The translations under genes were made by a program, and so were the position numbers. Shown one piece after another: positions 1 through 6,970 of a DNA stretch of 20,266 nucleotides. Each line of letters opens with the position of its first letter. Position 1 is the first letter of the stretch. Source of the DNA: Bacteroidales bacterium. GTDB lineage: Bacteria; Bacteroidota; Bacteroidia; Bacteroidales; Muribaculaceae. The DNA lies in NCBI GenBank assembly GCA_019415705.1, contig DXYS01000090.1:1-20266 (forward strand), in the 5' to 3' direction. A model generated the notes under the pieces. The model saw only the letters and a program-made list of their open reading frames with translations, made no database searches and was not told the DNA's origin.

Positions 1-758
1 AGGTCGACCATTACGCTCTCTCCGGGTTTGATGAGTGTGCCGTCGGCGCCGACGGGCAGCGACGGGTCCATGCCGCGGCCGCCCATAGCGAAATCATAGG
101 GCGACGGCGAGTCAGCGTTCTCACCCACGAGCACATTGCCCATGAAAAGCTCCATATCATTGCCGCTGACGCGGAACTGACCTAAGCAGCCCTCCAAACG
201 CGCCGTGCGCTCAATCTCGACCTGAAGCTCGATATCACGCATCCCCTCCTGATAGAGATGAGGAATGCGGCTGTAGACGCGGGTCTGCTTGACGCCAGAC
301 AGGCGCAGCTTGTCAATCTCTTCGGCTGTCTTGACCGAGCGTGCGCTCTGCATCACGGCCGTCATGTTGGCCGGCATAACATGCTCGCCGAATACCTTGG
401 CCATGCGACAGACATCATTGTACGACTGCACGCCGGTCTCGAGGCCGACGACGGCTCCGCGGAGCGCGCTGACGTCGACTGTCTGAGGCATTTCTTCGAT
501 TTTGTGGATAAAGACTATGTCATCGCCCGTCAGATGATTGGGGCGACGCACGAAGTAGACCGGCGCCGCTGTCTCGTCGGCAGTGAGGTATATATAACCG
601 CGGAAGACACGGCCGGTAAGATAATATATGTTGGCGTTGGTGCTGATTAAAGCGGCGTCTATGCCTGCGGCGCGCATGGCGGCGCAGACGCGCCCGAGAC
701 GGCGCGACTGCTCTGCAGCGCTCAGCAAGAGCAATTGTTCGTTAGTTTGCTTGCTCAT
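1..758 (-). CDS. M24-family metallopeptidase (Xaa-Pro aminopeptidase-like), C-terminus cut by window edge
   Basis: My translation of the minus strand from the ATG at 758-756 gives 252 residues, MSKQTNEQLLLLSAAEQ..., ending near ...IKPGESVMVDL at the window edge. The first ~125 residues look like a creatinase N-terminal domain (A-L-I-S-T-N-A-N-I-Y-Y-L-T-G-R), and the rest is the start of the pita-bread fold (KTAEEIDKLRLSG, then a GxGMDPSLPVGA-like segment). The V-x-V-D-L strand normally comes just before the first metal-binding Asp, so all metal ligands lie outside the window and activity cannot be judged. Family members are usually cytosolic and remove an N-terminal residue next to proline. 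The start codon overlaps the upstream HAD stop as ATGA, which suggests translational coupling. Aminopeptidase P versus prolidase cannot be separated here. Confidence 0.85.
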   Translation of the reverse strand, partial: MSKQTNEQLLLLSAAEQSRRLGRVCAAMRAAGIDAALISTNANIYYLTGRVFRGYIYLTADETAAPVYFVRRPNHLTGDDIVFIHKIEEMPQTVDVSALRGAVVGLETGVQSYNDVCRMAKVFGEHVMPANMTAVMQSARSVKTAEEIDKLRLSGVKQTRVYSRIPHLYQEGMRDIELQVEIERTARLEGCLGQFRVSGNDMELFMGNVLVGENADSPSPYDFAMGGRGMDPSLPVGADGTLIKPGESVMVD

Positions 759-1390
759 GGTTTATATATTTTAGAGGGAAGATCTGCAAAAGTGTCGAGC
801 ACGATGTCAGGACGCTCTATCCGGCCGAAGCCGTATGAGGCCCATGCTATGGGCACACCCGCACGGCGGCAGGCATCAGCGTCTGACTGTGTGTCACCGA
901 CATAGAGCGGCTGTTTCAGACCGTAACGGTCGACAAGACGGCGTATATTGACATCCTTGCCACAGCCGGTCTCACCGTGACTCAAAGAGTCGGTGAAGCA
1001 ATCGGTCAGTCCGGCCCACTCCATGAAATTGTGCAGTCCGTTAGGCGAGCAGTTGCTGACCATAAACAGCGGATATTCATGTGACAGCGCCTCGATGGTC
1101 TCTTTGACTCCGGGAAACAGCCGACCGCCCAATTGCGGCATCAGTCTGTCCTCATTGGCGTCAAGCCGACGCAGGAAGTCAGCCCTGTCCTCGACATCGG
1201 GAACGATGACCTCGACTATGCGCTCAAGCGGCTGTCCCATCAAACCGACAAGCTCATCGCGTGTCACCGGGCCCCGACTCAGGCCGGTCTCGTTGATGGT
1301 GTAGTCCCATACATGGCAATAGCTGTCGACGGCATCCCACAGGGTGCCGTCCATATCGAATATCAGGCTGTCACATGCATGTCTGCTCAT
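755..1390 (-). CDS. HAD-superfamily hydrolase (phosphoglycolate phosphatase-like)
   Basis: 211 residues with all four HAD motifs: FDMDGTLWD near residue 10 (nucleophile Asp and acid/base Asp), V-S-N-C-S near 112 (motif II), a lysine in GETGCGKD near 145 (motif III), and VGDTQSDADACRRAG near 166 (motif IV acidic pair). The helical region between motifs I and II fits a C1-type cap, as in GPH-like phosphatases. It should hydrolyse a small cytosolic phosphorylated metabolite with Mg2+; the substrate cannot be read from the sequence. It starts 12 bp after the gldH stop and its TGA overlaps the next ATG by 4 bp, so it sits inside the rny-ricT-gldH transcription unit. Length is normal for the family. 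Confidence 0.9.
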   Translation of the reverse strand: MSRHACDSLIFDMDGTLWDAVDSYCHVWDYTINETGLSRGPVTRDELVGLMGQPLERIVEVIVPDVEDRADFLRRLDANEDRLMPQLGGRLFPGVKETIEALSHEYPLFMVSNCSPNGLHNFMEWAGLTDCFTDSLSHGETGCGKDVNIRRLVDRYGLKQPLYVGDTQSDADACRRAGVPIAWASYGFGRIERPDIVLDTFADLPSKIYKP

Positions 1391-1402
1391 ATGTTGACTG
1401 TG

Positions 1403-1918
1403 TCAGTTATGTTCCGGTATAAAAACAATTCCGATTTGCTCGATGTTCGGCAGTGACTCTACTCTCATTATATGTCTGACCGTGATGCGTGACGAGTCAC
1501 GCAATTCAATGCCGCGCATGACCGTGTCGGCACACTGATAGCTCAGTCCGAGGCCGCGTCCGTGCCAATTGCCGTAGATGTCGGCCAGCTCGACGTTAAA
1601 GGTGTCGGCAGCGATAGAGTCGGCGCTGTCAGTGTCGATTTCGAGCCATATATTACTATATGCGTAAGCATCAGAGTGGCGCACGACTACGGCGAGGTCG
1701 CCGCGCTGCACGCTGTCGGCAAGCGCTGTCTCATAGACAAGCGTGTCGCCGTAGCTCCAGCCCGAAGCATCTATATTACGATACTCGCTGTAATCTGTCC
1801 TGCGGCTGCACGAGGCCACTGCAAGCATCGCGACCATAAGCACAAACGCTGTCATATAGGCGCTATAGGGCTTATAGGCCCCATATGCCCTATAACCTTT
1901 GGCCCCTGACTTATTCAT
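1403..1918 (-). CDS. gldH: GldH-like gliding-motility lipoprotein
   Basis: From the ATG at 1918-1916 this is a 171-residue predicted lipoprotein. Residues 1-21 form a basic tyrosine-repeat n-region, 22-36 a hydrophobic stretch, and V-A-S-C a lipobox with Cys37. The mature part has the GldH pattern YSEYRNIDASGW, then a strand region with R-H-S-D-A-Y-A-Y-S-N-I-W-L-E-I. GldH is associated with gliding motility and type IX secretion in Flavobacteria, but homologs occur in many non-gliding Bacteroidales where the role is unclear. The ATG overlaps the end of ricT by 8 bp. Alternative starts are the ATG at 1924 and the ATG at 1855-1853, just before the hydrophobic stretch; the latter would give a signal peptide with no positive charge. 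The frame stays open upstream to 2170, but that part only shadows the basic tail of RicT. Confidence 0.8.
   Translation of the reverse strand: MNKSGAKGYRAYGAYKPYSAYMTAFVLMVAMLAVASCSRRTDYSEYRNIDASGWSYGDTLVYETALADSVQRGDLAVVVRHSDAYAYSNIWLEIDTDSADSIAADTFNVELADIYGNWHGRGLGLSYQCADTVMRGIELRDSSRITVRHIMRVESLPNIEQIGIVFIPEHN
1855..1899 (-). repeat. 9-bp degenerate tandem repeat (about 5 copies) in the gldH 5' coding region
   Basis: Read on the plus strand, successive 9-mers are tataggcgc, tatagggct, tataggccc, catatgccc and tataacctt. On the coding strand each unit gives three residues ending in Tyr, producing G-Y-R-A-Y-G-A-Y-K-P-Y-S-A-Y. Because the period is a multiple of three, gain or loss of a unit would keep frame and change only the length of the lipoprotein n-region. 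Confidence 0.75.
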
Positions 1919-3176
1919 TGCCATCAGACTTATTGCCCTCGGCATTGTCACGGCGGTTGCGGTCTTGCGGCCGGGGCTGCTGACGCTGACGCCGACGGTC
2001 ACCGCCCTGCTGACGGTCTCTTGGCTGCTGCTCGCCCTCGGCACCCGGCTTGGAAGCACGCGCGGGTTTATTTTTCTTGCGTTTTTTCTTCTTGTCGAAA
2101 CGCGCCACATCGTCCTGACCGAGTATGTCACCGAAGTCTTTCTTCTCGACCGGTTTGGCATCGCTGTCACGCTGCAGGGTCAGCGGTTTCTGACCCGACT
2201 TGTTGAGAGCGATGACCTCAAATGCGCGCTCTGCGTCAATAGTCACGAGATTTGCGGCAATCGACTTATCGGTCGAGTATGTGATCTCGCGTTTGAAAAT
2301 ATCGGTCTTGAAATGATAATACGTATTGTCGGCTGTTTCCAAACGGGCGTCGCGAGGCGGCATGCGCTTGGAACTCTCGACATAGGTGTCGACCTCAAAG
2401 TTGAGGCAGCATTTGAGCTTGGCGCACTGCCCCGCGAGCTTCTGAGGGTTAAGCGAGATATCCTGATAGCGGGCGGCGCTCGTGGCGACCGATACAAAAT
2501 TTGTCATCCAGCTCGAGCAGCAGAGCGGACGTCCGCAGGGGCCTATGCCGCCGATGCGGCCTGCCTCCTGACGTGCGCCGATTTGCTTCATCTCAATGCG
2601 CACCTTGAATGTCTCGGCGAGCACCTTGATGAGCTGACGGAAGTCGACACGCTCGTCAGCTATATAATAGAATATGGCCTTGTTGCCGTCGCCCTGATAC
2701 TCGACGTCGCCTATTTTCATGTTGAGATTGAGGCTCTCGGCTATCTTACGGGCACGTATCATGGTGTCGTGCTCGCGGGCGCGTGCTTCCTCAAATTTCT
2801 CGAGATCTGACGGCTTGGCCTTGCGGAAGACGCGTTTGACCTCAGCGTCGGGCTTGATGCGTGCCTTGCGCATGCGCAGCTCGACCAAAGCGCCGGTCAT
2901 GATGACCTCGCCGATATCATGGCCCGGAGAGGCCTCTACGGCCACGATGTCGCCGATTTCTAAAGGCAGATTGGTGGAGTTTTTGTAAAATCCCTTACGG
3001 GTATTTTTGAACTGCACCTCAACCATGTCGCTGTCGGCGAAACCGCCTGGGATATCCTCGAGCCAGTTGCAGGCATGAAATTTGCCGCGAGGCTCTCCCG
3101 AGCCGCAGCAACACCTGCGGCCCGACTCCTGCCGGGTCTGTTCGGCTGTATCGCGGTTTTCTTCTTTATCGTTCAT
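1911..3176 (-). CDS. ricT: RicT/YaaT-type PSP1-domain protein with basic disordered tail
   Basis: 421 residues. An N-terminal cysteine cluster (C22-C23-C24 and C36) precedes a PSP1-type domain. The signature GIGPCGRPLCCSSW is near 211-223, followed by NPQKLAGQCAKLKCCLNFE near 243-261. The cysteines at 214, 219, 220, 251, 256 and 257 match the conserved set of RicT/YaaT proteins. In Bacillus subtilis, RicT with RicA and RicF forms a complex that binds iron-sulfur clusters and tunes RNase Y. Residues ~345-421 are Lys/Arg/Gln/Asp-rich, low complexity and probably disordered, possibly RNA-binding (inference). The gene begins 15 bp after rny, which supports a link to RNase Y in this organism. Its end overlaps gldH. 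A cytosolic location is expected, since no signal peptide is visible. Confidence 0.9.
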   Translation of the reverse strand: MNDKEENRDTAEQTRQESGRRCCCGSGEPRGKFHACNWLEDIPGGFADSDMVEVQFKNTRKGFYKNSTNLPLEIGDIVAVEASPGHDIGEVIMTGALVELRMRKARIKPDAEVKRVFRKAKPSDLEKFEEARAREHDTMIRARKIAESLNLNMKIGDVEYQGDGNKAIFYYIADERVDFRQLIKVLAETFKVRIEMKQIGARQEAGRIGGIGPCGRPLCCSSWMTNFVSVATSAARYQDISLNPQKLAGQCAKLKCCLNFEVDTYVESSKRMPPRDARLETADNTYYHFKTDIFKREITYSTDKSIAANLVTIDAERAFEVIALNKSGQKPLTLQRDSDAKPVEKKDFGDILGQDDVARFDKKKKRKKNKPARASKPGAEGEQQPRDRQQGGDRRRQRQQPRPQDRNRRDNAEGNKSDGNE

Positions 3177-3191
3177 AGGCTCGGACGATAA

Positions 3192-4742
3192 TTATTTTGC
3201 AAAGCTGACAGCGCGTGTCTCGCGTATGACCGTAATCTTGACCTGACCCGGATAAGTCATCTCGTCCTGTATGCGACGTGCGATTTCAGACGAGAGTTTT
3301 TCGGTCTCCGTGTCATCAATCTTGTCGGCTCCTACAATCACACGCAGTTCGCGACCCGCCTGAATGGCATATGTCTTGAGCACGCCGGGATATGACAGTG
3401 CGAGCTGCTCGAGGTCCTTGAGGCGTTTGATATATGCCTCGACAATCTCGCGGCGGGCGCCGGGACGTGCGCCGGAGATGGCGTCGCAGACCTGCACGAT
3501 GGGCGCGAGCAGCGATGTCTGCTCCACCTCGTCGTGATGAGCGCCGATGGCGTTGCATATTTCGGGTTTCTCCTTATATTTCTCGGCGAGTTTCATGCCG
3601 AGAAGTGCATGCGGCAGCTCGGGCTCCTCGTCGGGCACCTTGCCTATATCGTGGAGCAGGCCTGCGCGGCGTGCTTTCTTGGGGTTGAGGCCGAGCTCCG
3701 ATGCCATGATGGCACAGAGATTGGCAGTCTCGCGCGAGTGCTGGAGCAGATTCTGACCATAGCTCGAGCGATATTTCATCTTGCCCACCATGCGGATGAG
3801 GTCAGGATGCAGACCATGAATGCCGAGGTCGATGGCCGTGCGTTTGCCGGTTTCGATAATCTCCTCCTCAATCTGCTTGCGCACCTTGGCCACGACCTCC
3901 TCGATGCGGGCCGGGTGGATGCGGCCGTCGGCCACAAGCTGGTGCAACGCCAAACGGGCTATCTCGCGGCGCACCGGGTCAAAGCCCGACAGCACGATGG
4001 CCTCGGGGGTGTCGTCGACGATAATCTCGATGCCGGTAGCAGCCTCCAAAGCACGGATGTTGCGACCCTCGCGGCCAATGATGCGGCCCTTGATTTCGTC
4101 AGAGTCGATGTGGAAGACCGTTACAGAGTTCTCGATGGCGGTCTCTGTGGCTACACGCTGTATCGACTGCACCACGATGCGTTTGGCCTCTTTATTGGCC
4201 GTCATCTTGGCGTCGTCCATGATGTCGTTGATATATGATGCGGCGGCAGTCTTGGCCTCGTCTTTGAGCGACTCGATGAGTTTCTCCTTGGCCTCCGCCG
4301 ACGACAGTCCCGAGATGTGCTCCAACTGTTCCTGAGCCGTGCGGTGGAGCTTGTCAAGCTCGGCCTGACGCGACTCGCATACAGCCATCTGCGCCTCAAC
4401 GTTCTGTTTGAGATTCTCGATTTCGTTACGGGCGCGGGCATTCTCGCTCTGCTGCTGGTTGAGTTGCAGCTCGCGCTGCTTGATTTTAGCCTCGGCCGAC
4501 TGCATTTTAGACATGCGCTGATTGGCCTGTTTCTCGGCCTCTGTCGTAATCTGCAGAGCTTCTTCCCTACCCTCCAACACCTTATTGCGTTTGAGGTCCT
4601 CGGCTTCACGCTCTGCGTCGGCAATGATGCCCTTGGCTCGTGTCTTGGCCATCGACCGCTGCATCATCAGAGTCACCGCTACGGCTATCGCGGCTGTGAC
4701 CACTGCTACGGCCACCACTATCAATATTATATTTAAATCCAT
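3192..4742 (-). CDS. rny: Ribonuclease Y (membrane-anchored endoribonuclease)
   Basis: 516 residues with standard RNase Y layout and length. A single N-terminal transmembrane helix spans about 4-27. A long charged coiled coil (about 35-200) is rich in E, K, Q and R. A KH domain carries I-K-G-R-I-I-G-R-E-G-R-N-I-R near 217-230. An HD domain has H335, the H-D pair at 364-365 in GLLHDIGKVPDE, H402-H403 in GAHHDEVE and D420 in VCDAISGARPGARRE. The enzyme starts mRNA decay by cleaving single-stranded AU-rich sites at the inner membrane. It is followed 15 bp later by ricT and preceded by an AT-rich leader (4743-4806) directly downstream of the candidate 6S RNA. Start ATG at 4742 gives the expected MDLNIILI membrane anchor. 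Confidence 0.97.
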   Translation of the reverse strand: MDLNIILIVVAVAVVTAAIAVAVTLMMQRSMAKTRAKGIIADAEREAEDLKRNKVLEGREEALQITTEAEKQANQRMSKMQSAEAKIKQRELQLNQQQSENARARNEIENLKQNVEAQMAVCESRQAELDKLHRTAQEQLEHISGLSSAEAKEKLIESLKDEAKTAAASYINDIMDDAKMTANKEAKRIVVQSIQRVATETAIENSVTVFHIDSDEIKGRIIGREGRNIRALEAATGIEIIVDDTPEAIVLSGFDPVRREIARLALHQLVADGRIHPARIEEVVAKVRKQIEEEIIETGKRTAIDLGIHGLHPDLIRMVGKMKYRSSYGQNLLQHSRETANLCAIMASELGLNPKKARRAGLLHDIGKVPDEEPELPHALLGMKLAEKYKEKPEICNAIGAHHDEVEQTSLLAPIVQVCDAISGARPGARREIVEAYIKRLKDLEQLALSYPGVLKTYAIQAGRELRVIVGADKIDDTETEKLSSEIARRIQDEMTYPGQVKITVIRETRAVSFAK

Positions 4743-4806
4743 GATATTTAGTTTGTTATAATTTAAGTTTATATCTTTGGTTTGTTATCTCTAATCACTC
4801 ATAAAT

Positions 4807-5001
4807 AAAAAAACACTCCCGACAGTTACCCCGCGTACGGCAACCGGCGACAGGCTCTCTGATTAAGTCTCAGACGCCCGGTGACGGTCAGCCTTACGCG
4901 CTGATAAACGCGAGGGTGCGGTAAATAAACTTTTGCGCCTCCTCTGAGGCTTTCACGTCAGGATGCAGACACTTACGTGCCGCAAACCGATTTTAGAGTG
5001 C
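4807..5001 (-). ncRNA. ssrS: Candidate 6S RNA between zapA and rny
   Basis: The ~195-nt space after the zapA stop can be drawn by eye as a rod. Segment pairs (minus strand 5' arm with 3' arm): GCACTC 5001-4996 with GAGTGT 4818-4813; CGGTT 4989-4985 with AACTG 4827-4823; CGGCA 4982-4978 with TGCCG 4842-4838; CTGA 4961-4958 with TCAG 4862-4859; AAG 4952-4950 with CTT 4867-4865; CTCAGA 4948-4943 with TCTGAG 4874-4869. A large unpaired central region and an apical CGCG hairpin (4912-4897) follow. Seven U residues come right after the closing stem. Size, closing stem, central bubble and position next to zapA (as in Escherichia coli) fit 6S RNA, which binds housekeeping RNA polymerase. A competing fold, TTTGCG/CGCAAA enclosing two small hairpins, is possible, so the family call is an inference. 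Confidence 0.65.
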
Positions 5002-5292
5002 TCAATCCTCTCCGAGCAGCAACTCGTCGAGCTCTTTTTCAAAATCATCAATCATACGCACTTGGCTCTCAAGCTGGTCTGTCTTGCGGTAATAAAGCTC
5101 TGCAAAAGCAAGGGCCACGCGTGCAAGCACCTCCTGCGACGATTTATTTTTATGCACCTGACGCCATTCGCCCCACAGCTTGTTGATGTGGTATTCGGCC
5201 TTGCGATAGATTATCTCCTCGTTACGGTCGATTTCGAAATGAATCGGCTCGACGTCGGCTATTTTAATTGTTACTCTAAGACTGTCTTTCAT
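5002..5292 (-). CDS. zapA: Cell division protein ZapA
   Basis: 96 residues. The N-terminal strand-rich domain (residues 1-25, MKDSLRVTIKIADVEPIHFEI) precedes a helix with E-E-I-I-Y-R-K-A-E-Y-H-I-N-K-L-W. A C-terminal coiled coil (about 55-92) contains A-R-V-A-L-A-F-A-E-L-Y-Y. This is the ZapA layout and length. ZapA binds FtsZ protofilaments and promotes Z-ring bundling in the cytosol. It starts 7 bp after the preceding coiled-coil gene. Its TGA stop sits at the 5' edge of the candidate 6S RNA, so the RNA may be processed from, or transcribed through, this operon. Confidence 0.9.
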   Translation of the reverse strand: MKDSLRVTIKIADVEPIHFEIDRNEEIIYRKAEYHINKLWGEWRQVHKNKSSQEVLARVALAFAELYYRKTDQLESQVRMIDDFEKELDELLLGED

Positions 5293-5299
5293 CTACATC

Positions 5300-5593
5300 T
5301 CATTCCTTTAGGTCGAGGATGCAGCGGTCTATATCGCGCACCAAACCTGAAATCAATGACCGGGTTTTCTCTACCTGCGTTCTGTCAGGACAAATTATCG
5401 AGGCGACGCGCAGATACTCGTTGTCAAGCGTCAGCTGCTCTATTTTAAGCTGTGCATCGGCAAGACTGCTCTCAAGCTCTGCTATACGCTGCTCGGCGGC
5501 AGTCTTCTGCTGCTCGAGACGCCGGCATCTCGTGACGACCAAATCGGCTTTGGCTGCCACACGCTTGAGTTGCTGTTTGAGATCGACGGCCAT
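5300..5593 (-). CDS. Small coiled-coil protein upstream of ZapA (hypothetical)
   Basis: 97 residues from the ATG at 5593-5591 (MAVDLKQQLKRV). Residues 5-65 are a predicted coiled coil with heptad-like L/A/I spacing. The tail has a basic and acidic helix ending L-V-R-D-I-D-R-C-I-L-D-L. The frame is open to a GTG at 5611, but that codon lies within the -7 promoter element, so the ATG is preferred. Small coiled-coil proteins are often found directly before zapA in Bacteroidota; a divisome accessory role similar to ZapB is a guess from position and shape only. No enzymatic motif is visible. It is probably the first gene of the operon continuing through zapA. Confidence 0.75.
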   Translation of the reverse strand: MAVDLKQQLKRVAAKADLVVTRCRRLEQQKTAAEQRIAELESSLADAQLKIEQLTLDNEYLRVASIICPDRTQVEKTRSLISGLVRDIDRCILDLKE

Positions 5594-5610
5594 AGTATTC
5601 CAAATTTTCA

Positions 5611-5643
5611 CAAATGTAATGCTTTTTTTTGAAATAAAGCAAT
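5611..5643 (-). promoter_or_regulatory. Bacteroidota-type promoter for coiled-coil gene-zapA operon
   Basis: On the minus strand a -7 element TACATTTG (5618-5611) matches TAnnTTTG. An ATTG at 5643-5640 lies 21 nt upstream in the position of the -33 TTTG element. The predicted transcript would have a very short leader before the ATG at 5593. Confidence 0.6.
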
Positions 5644-5682
5644 CACGCGCCCGTTTTTCGTCGTTTTTTCTCAGTCGCCATC

Positions 5683-5712
5683 AAAAAAAGAGGAAGCACC
5701 TAACGCTTCCTC
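5683..5712 (-). terminator. Intrinsic terminator of pta-ackA
   Basis: Perfect 8-bp stem GAGGAAGC (5690-5697) and GCTTCCTC (5705-5712) with a 7-nt loop. On the minus strand the stem is followed by seven T residues (5689-5683). It lies 27 bp past the ackA stop. Confidence 0.9.
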
Positions 5713-5739
5713 CTTAAAAACAATGATTTTAATATTCTG

Positions 5740-6942
5740 TCAGAGCTTGCTGACGATGTCGCGGGTGTCGCGGGCTATCATCAGTTCCTCATCAGTGGGC
5801 ACGACGACCACTTTAACCTTTGAGGTCGGAGTCGAGATAACAGTCTCCGTGCCGCGGGTGCGTGCATTGAGCTCGCGGTCAATTTCGACACCCATAAAGG
5901 CAAGCGGAGCGCAGACGTTCTCACGCACGCCGGTCTGATTCTCTCCGACACCGCCCGTGAAGACGATGATATCCACGCCGCCCATCTCGGCCGCATACGC
6001 ACCGACATACTTGAGTATACGCTGCTCATACATATCGAGGGCGAGTTTCGCACGTTCGTTGCCGGCATTGACAGCAGCCTCGATTTCGCGCATATCGCTC
6101 GATATCTCAGTCACTCCGAGCACGCCGCTCTCTTTATTGATGATTTTCTGGAGCTGCTCCGCGCTGAGATTGTGTTTGGTCATAATATAAGTAAGCGCTC
6201 CCGGGTCGATGTCGCCCACGCGGGTGCCCATCATCAGGCCTTCGGTCGGCGTCAGACCCATCGATGTGTCAATGCTGCGGCCGAACTCTACGGCTGTAAT
6301 CGAGCCGCCGTTGCCGACATGACATGTGATGATGCGCTGCGTCTTGATGTCGACACCGAGTATCTCGCATACACGCTGCGAAACATAACGGTGGCTCGTG
6401 CCGTGGAATCCGTAACGGCGCACACCGTCTTCCTTATAAAACTTATACGGGATGGCATACATAAATGATTTGGCCGGCATCGTCTGGTGGAAAGCCGTGT
6501 CAAACACGCCCACCTGCGGCACACCCGGCATAAGAGCCTCGATAGCCTCGATGCCCACCATATTAGCGGGATTATGCAGAGGCGCGATGTCATAACATTC
6601 GCGGACCTTTGCCTTGACAGCGTCATCAATCAGCACGCTGGCGCTGAACTTTTCGCCGCCATGCACGACGCGATGGCCTACAGCCTCAATCTCGGCGTAA
6701 TTCTTGATACATCCCTCCATCGGGTCGGTGAGCATCTTGAGGATGGCCTCGATTGAGCCTTTGTGGTCGGTCTTGCCAAGTTCGACAATAGCCTTCGAGC
6801 CGTCTTTGCGTTTATACTTGAGGAAACCGTCAGGCAGTCCGATTTTCTCGACTCCGCCCTCGGCGAGAGACTTCTCCGTCTCAGTGTCGATTAACTTATA
6901 TTTAACCGAGCTGCTGCCCGAGTTCAATACTAATATCTTCAT
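5740..6942 (-). CDS. ackA: Acetate kinase
   Basis: 400 residues from the ATG at 6942. An upstream in-frame TTG at 6948 is less likely. Family motifs are complete: LNSGSSSVKYK at the N-terminus (Asn7), GHRVVHGG near 90, DTAFHQTMP near 148, GFHGTSHRYVS near 178, GLTPTEGLMMGTRVGDIDPG (Thr/Arg switch region), FTGGVGENQ near 320 and PTDEELMIARDT near the end. Acetate kinase transfers phosphate between acetyl phosphate and ADP, giving acetate and ATP in fermentation, in the cytosol. It is 28 bp downstream of pta and ends before a strong terminator, so it closes the pta-ackA operon. Length is normal and no active-site change was seen. Confidence 0.98.
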   Translation of the reverse strand: MKILVLNSGSSSVKYKLIDTETEKSLAEGGVEKIGLPDGFLKYKRKDGSKAIVELGKTDHKGSIEAILKMLTDPMEGCIKNYAEIEAVGHRVVHGGEKFSASVLIDDAVKAKVRECYDIAPLHNPANMVGIEAIEALMPGVPQVGVFDTAFHQTMPAKSFMYAIPYKFYKEDGVRRYGFHGTSHRYVSQRVCEILGVDIKTQRIITCHVGNGGSITAVEFGRSIDTSMGLTPTEGLMMGTRVGDIDPGALTYIMTKHNLSAEQLQKIINKESGVLGVTEISSDMREIEAAVNAGNERAKLALDMYEQRILKYVGAYAAEMGGVDIIVFTGGVGENQTGVRENVCAPLAFMGVEIDRELNARTRGTETVISTPTSKVKVVVVPTDEELMIARDTRDIVSKL

Positions 6943-6970
6943 AATCAAGCTGTGTTTATATGCTTTAAAG

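Noticed and set aside
1919..2170. N-terminal extension of GldH to an 255-residue protein
   Set aside because: The extension overlaps the RicT coding sequence in another frame, is Arg/Ser/Thr/Val-rich and would bury the lipoprotein signal; the ATG at 1918 is better.
1899..2810. 303-codon plus-strand open frame
   Set aside because: Antisense to ricT, which has the conserved cysteine motifs; no family features in the antisense product.
3534..4238. 234-codon plus-strand open frame
   Set aside because: Antisense to the KH and HD domains of RNase Y; a shadow frame.
4935..4950. GCCTC/GAGGC hairpin as a zapA terminator
   Set aside because: Perfect 5-bp stem with a 4-nt loop, but no T-run follows on the minus strand; its CTCAGA half pairs as well with 4869-4874 in the proposed 6S rod.
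6943..6948. TTG start for acetate kinase two codons upstream
   Set aside because: The ATG at 6942 gives the exact family N-terminus MKILVLNSGSSS.
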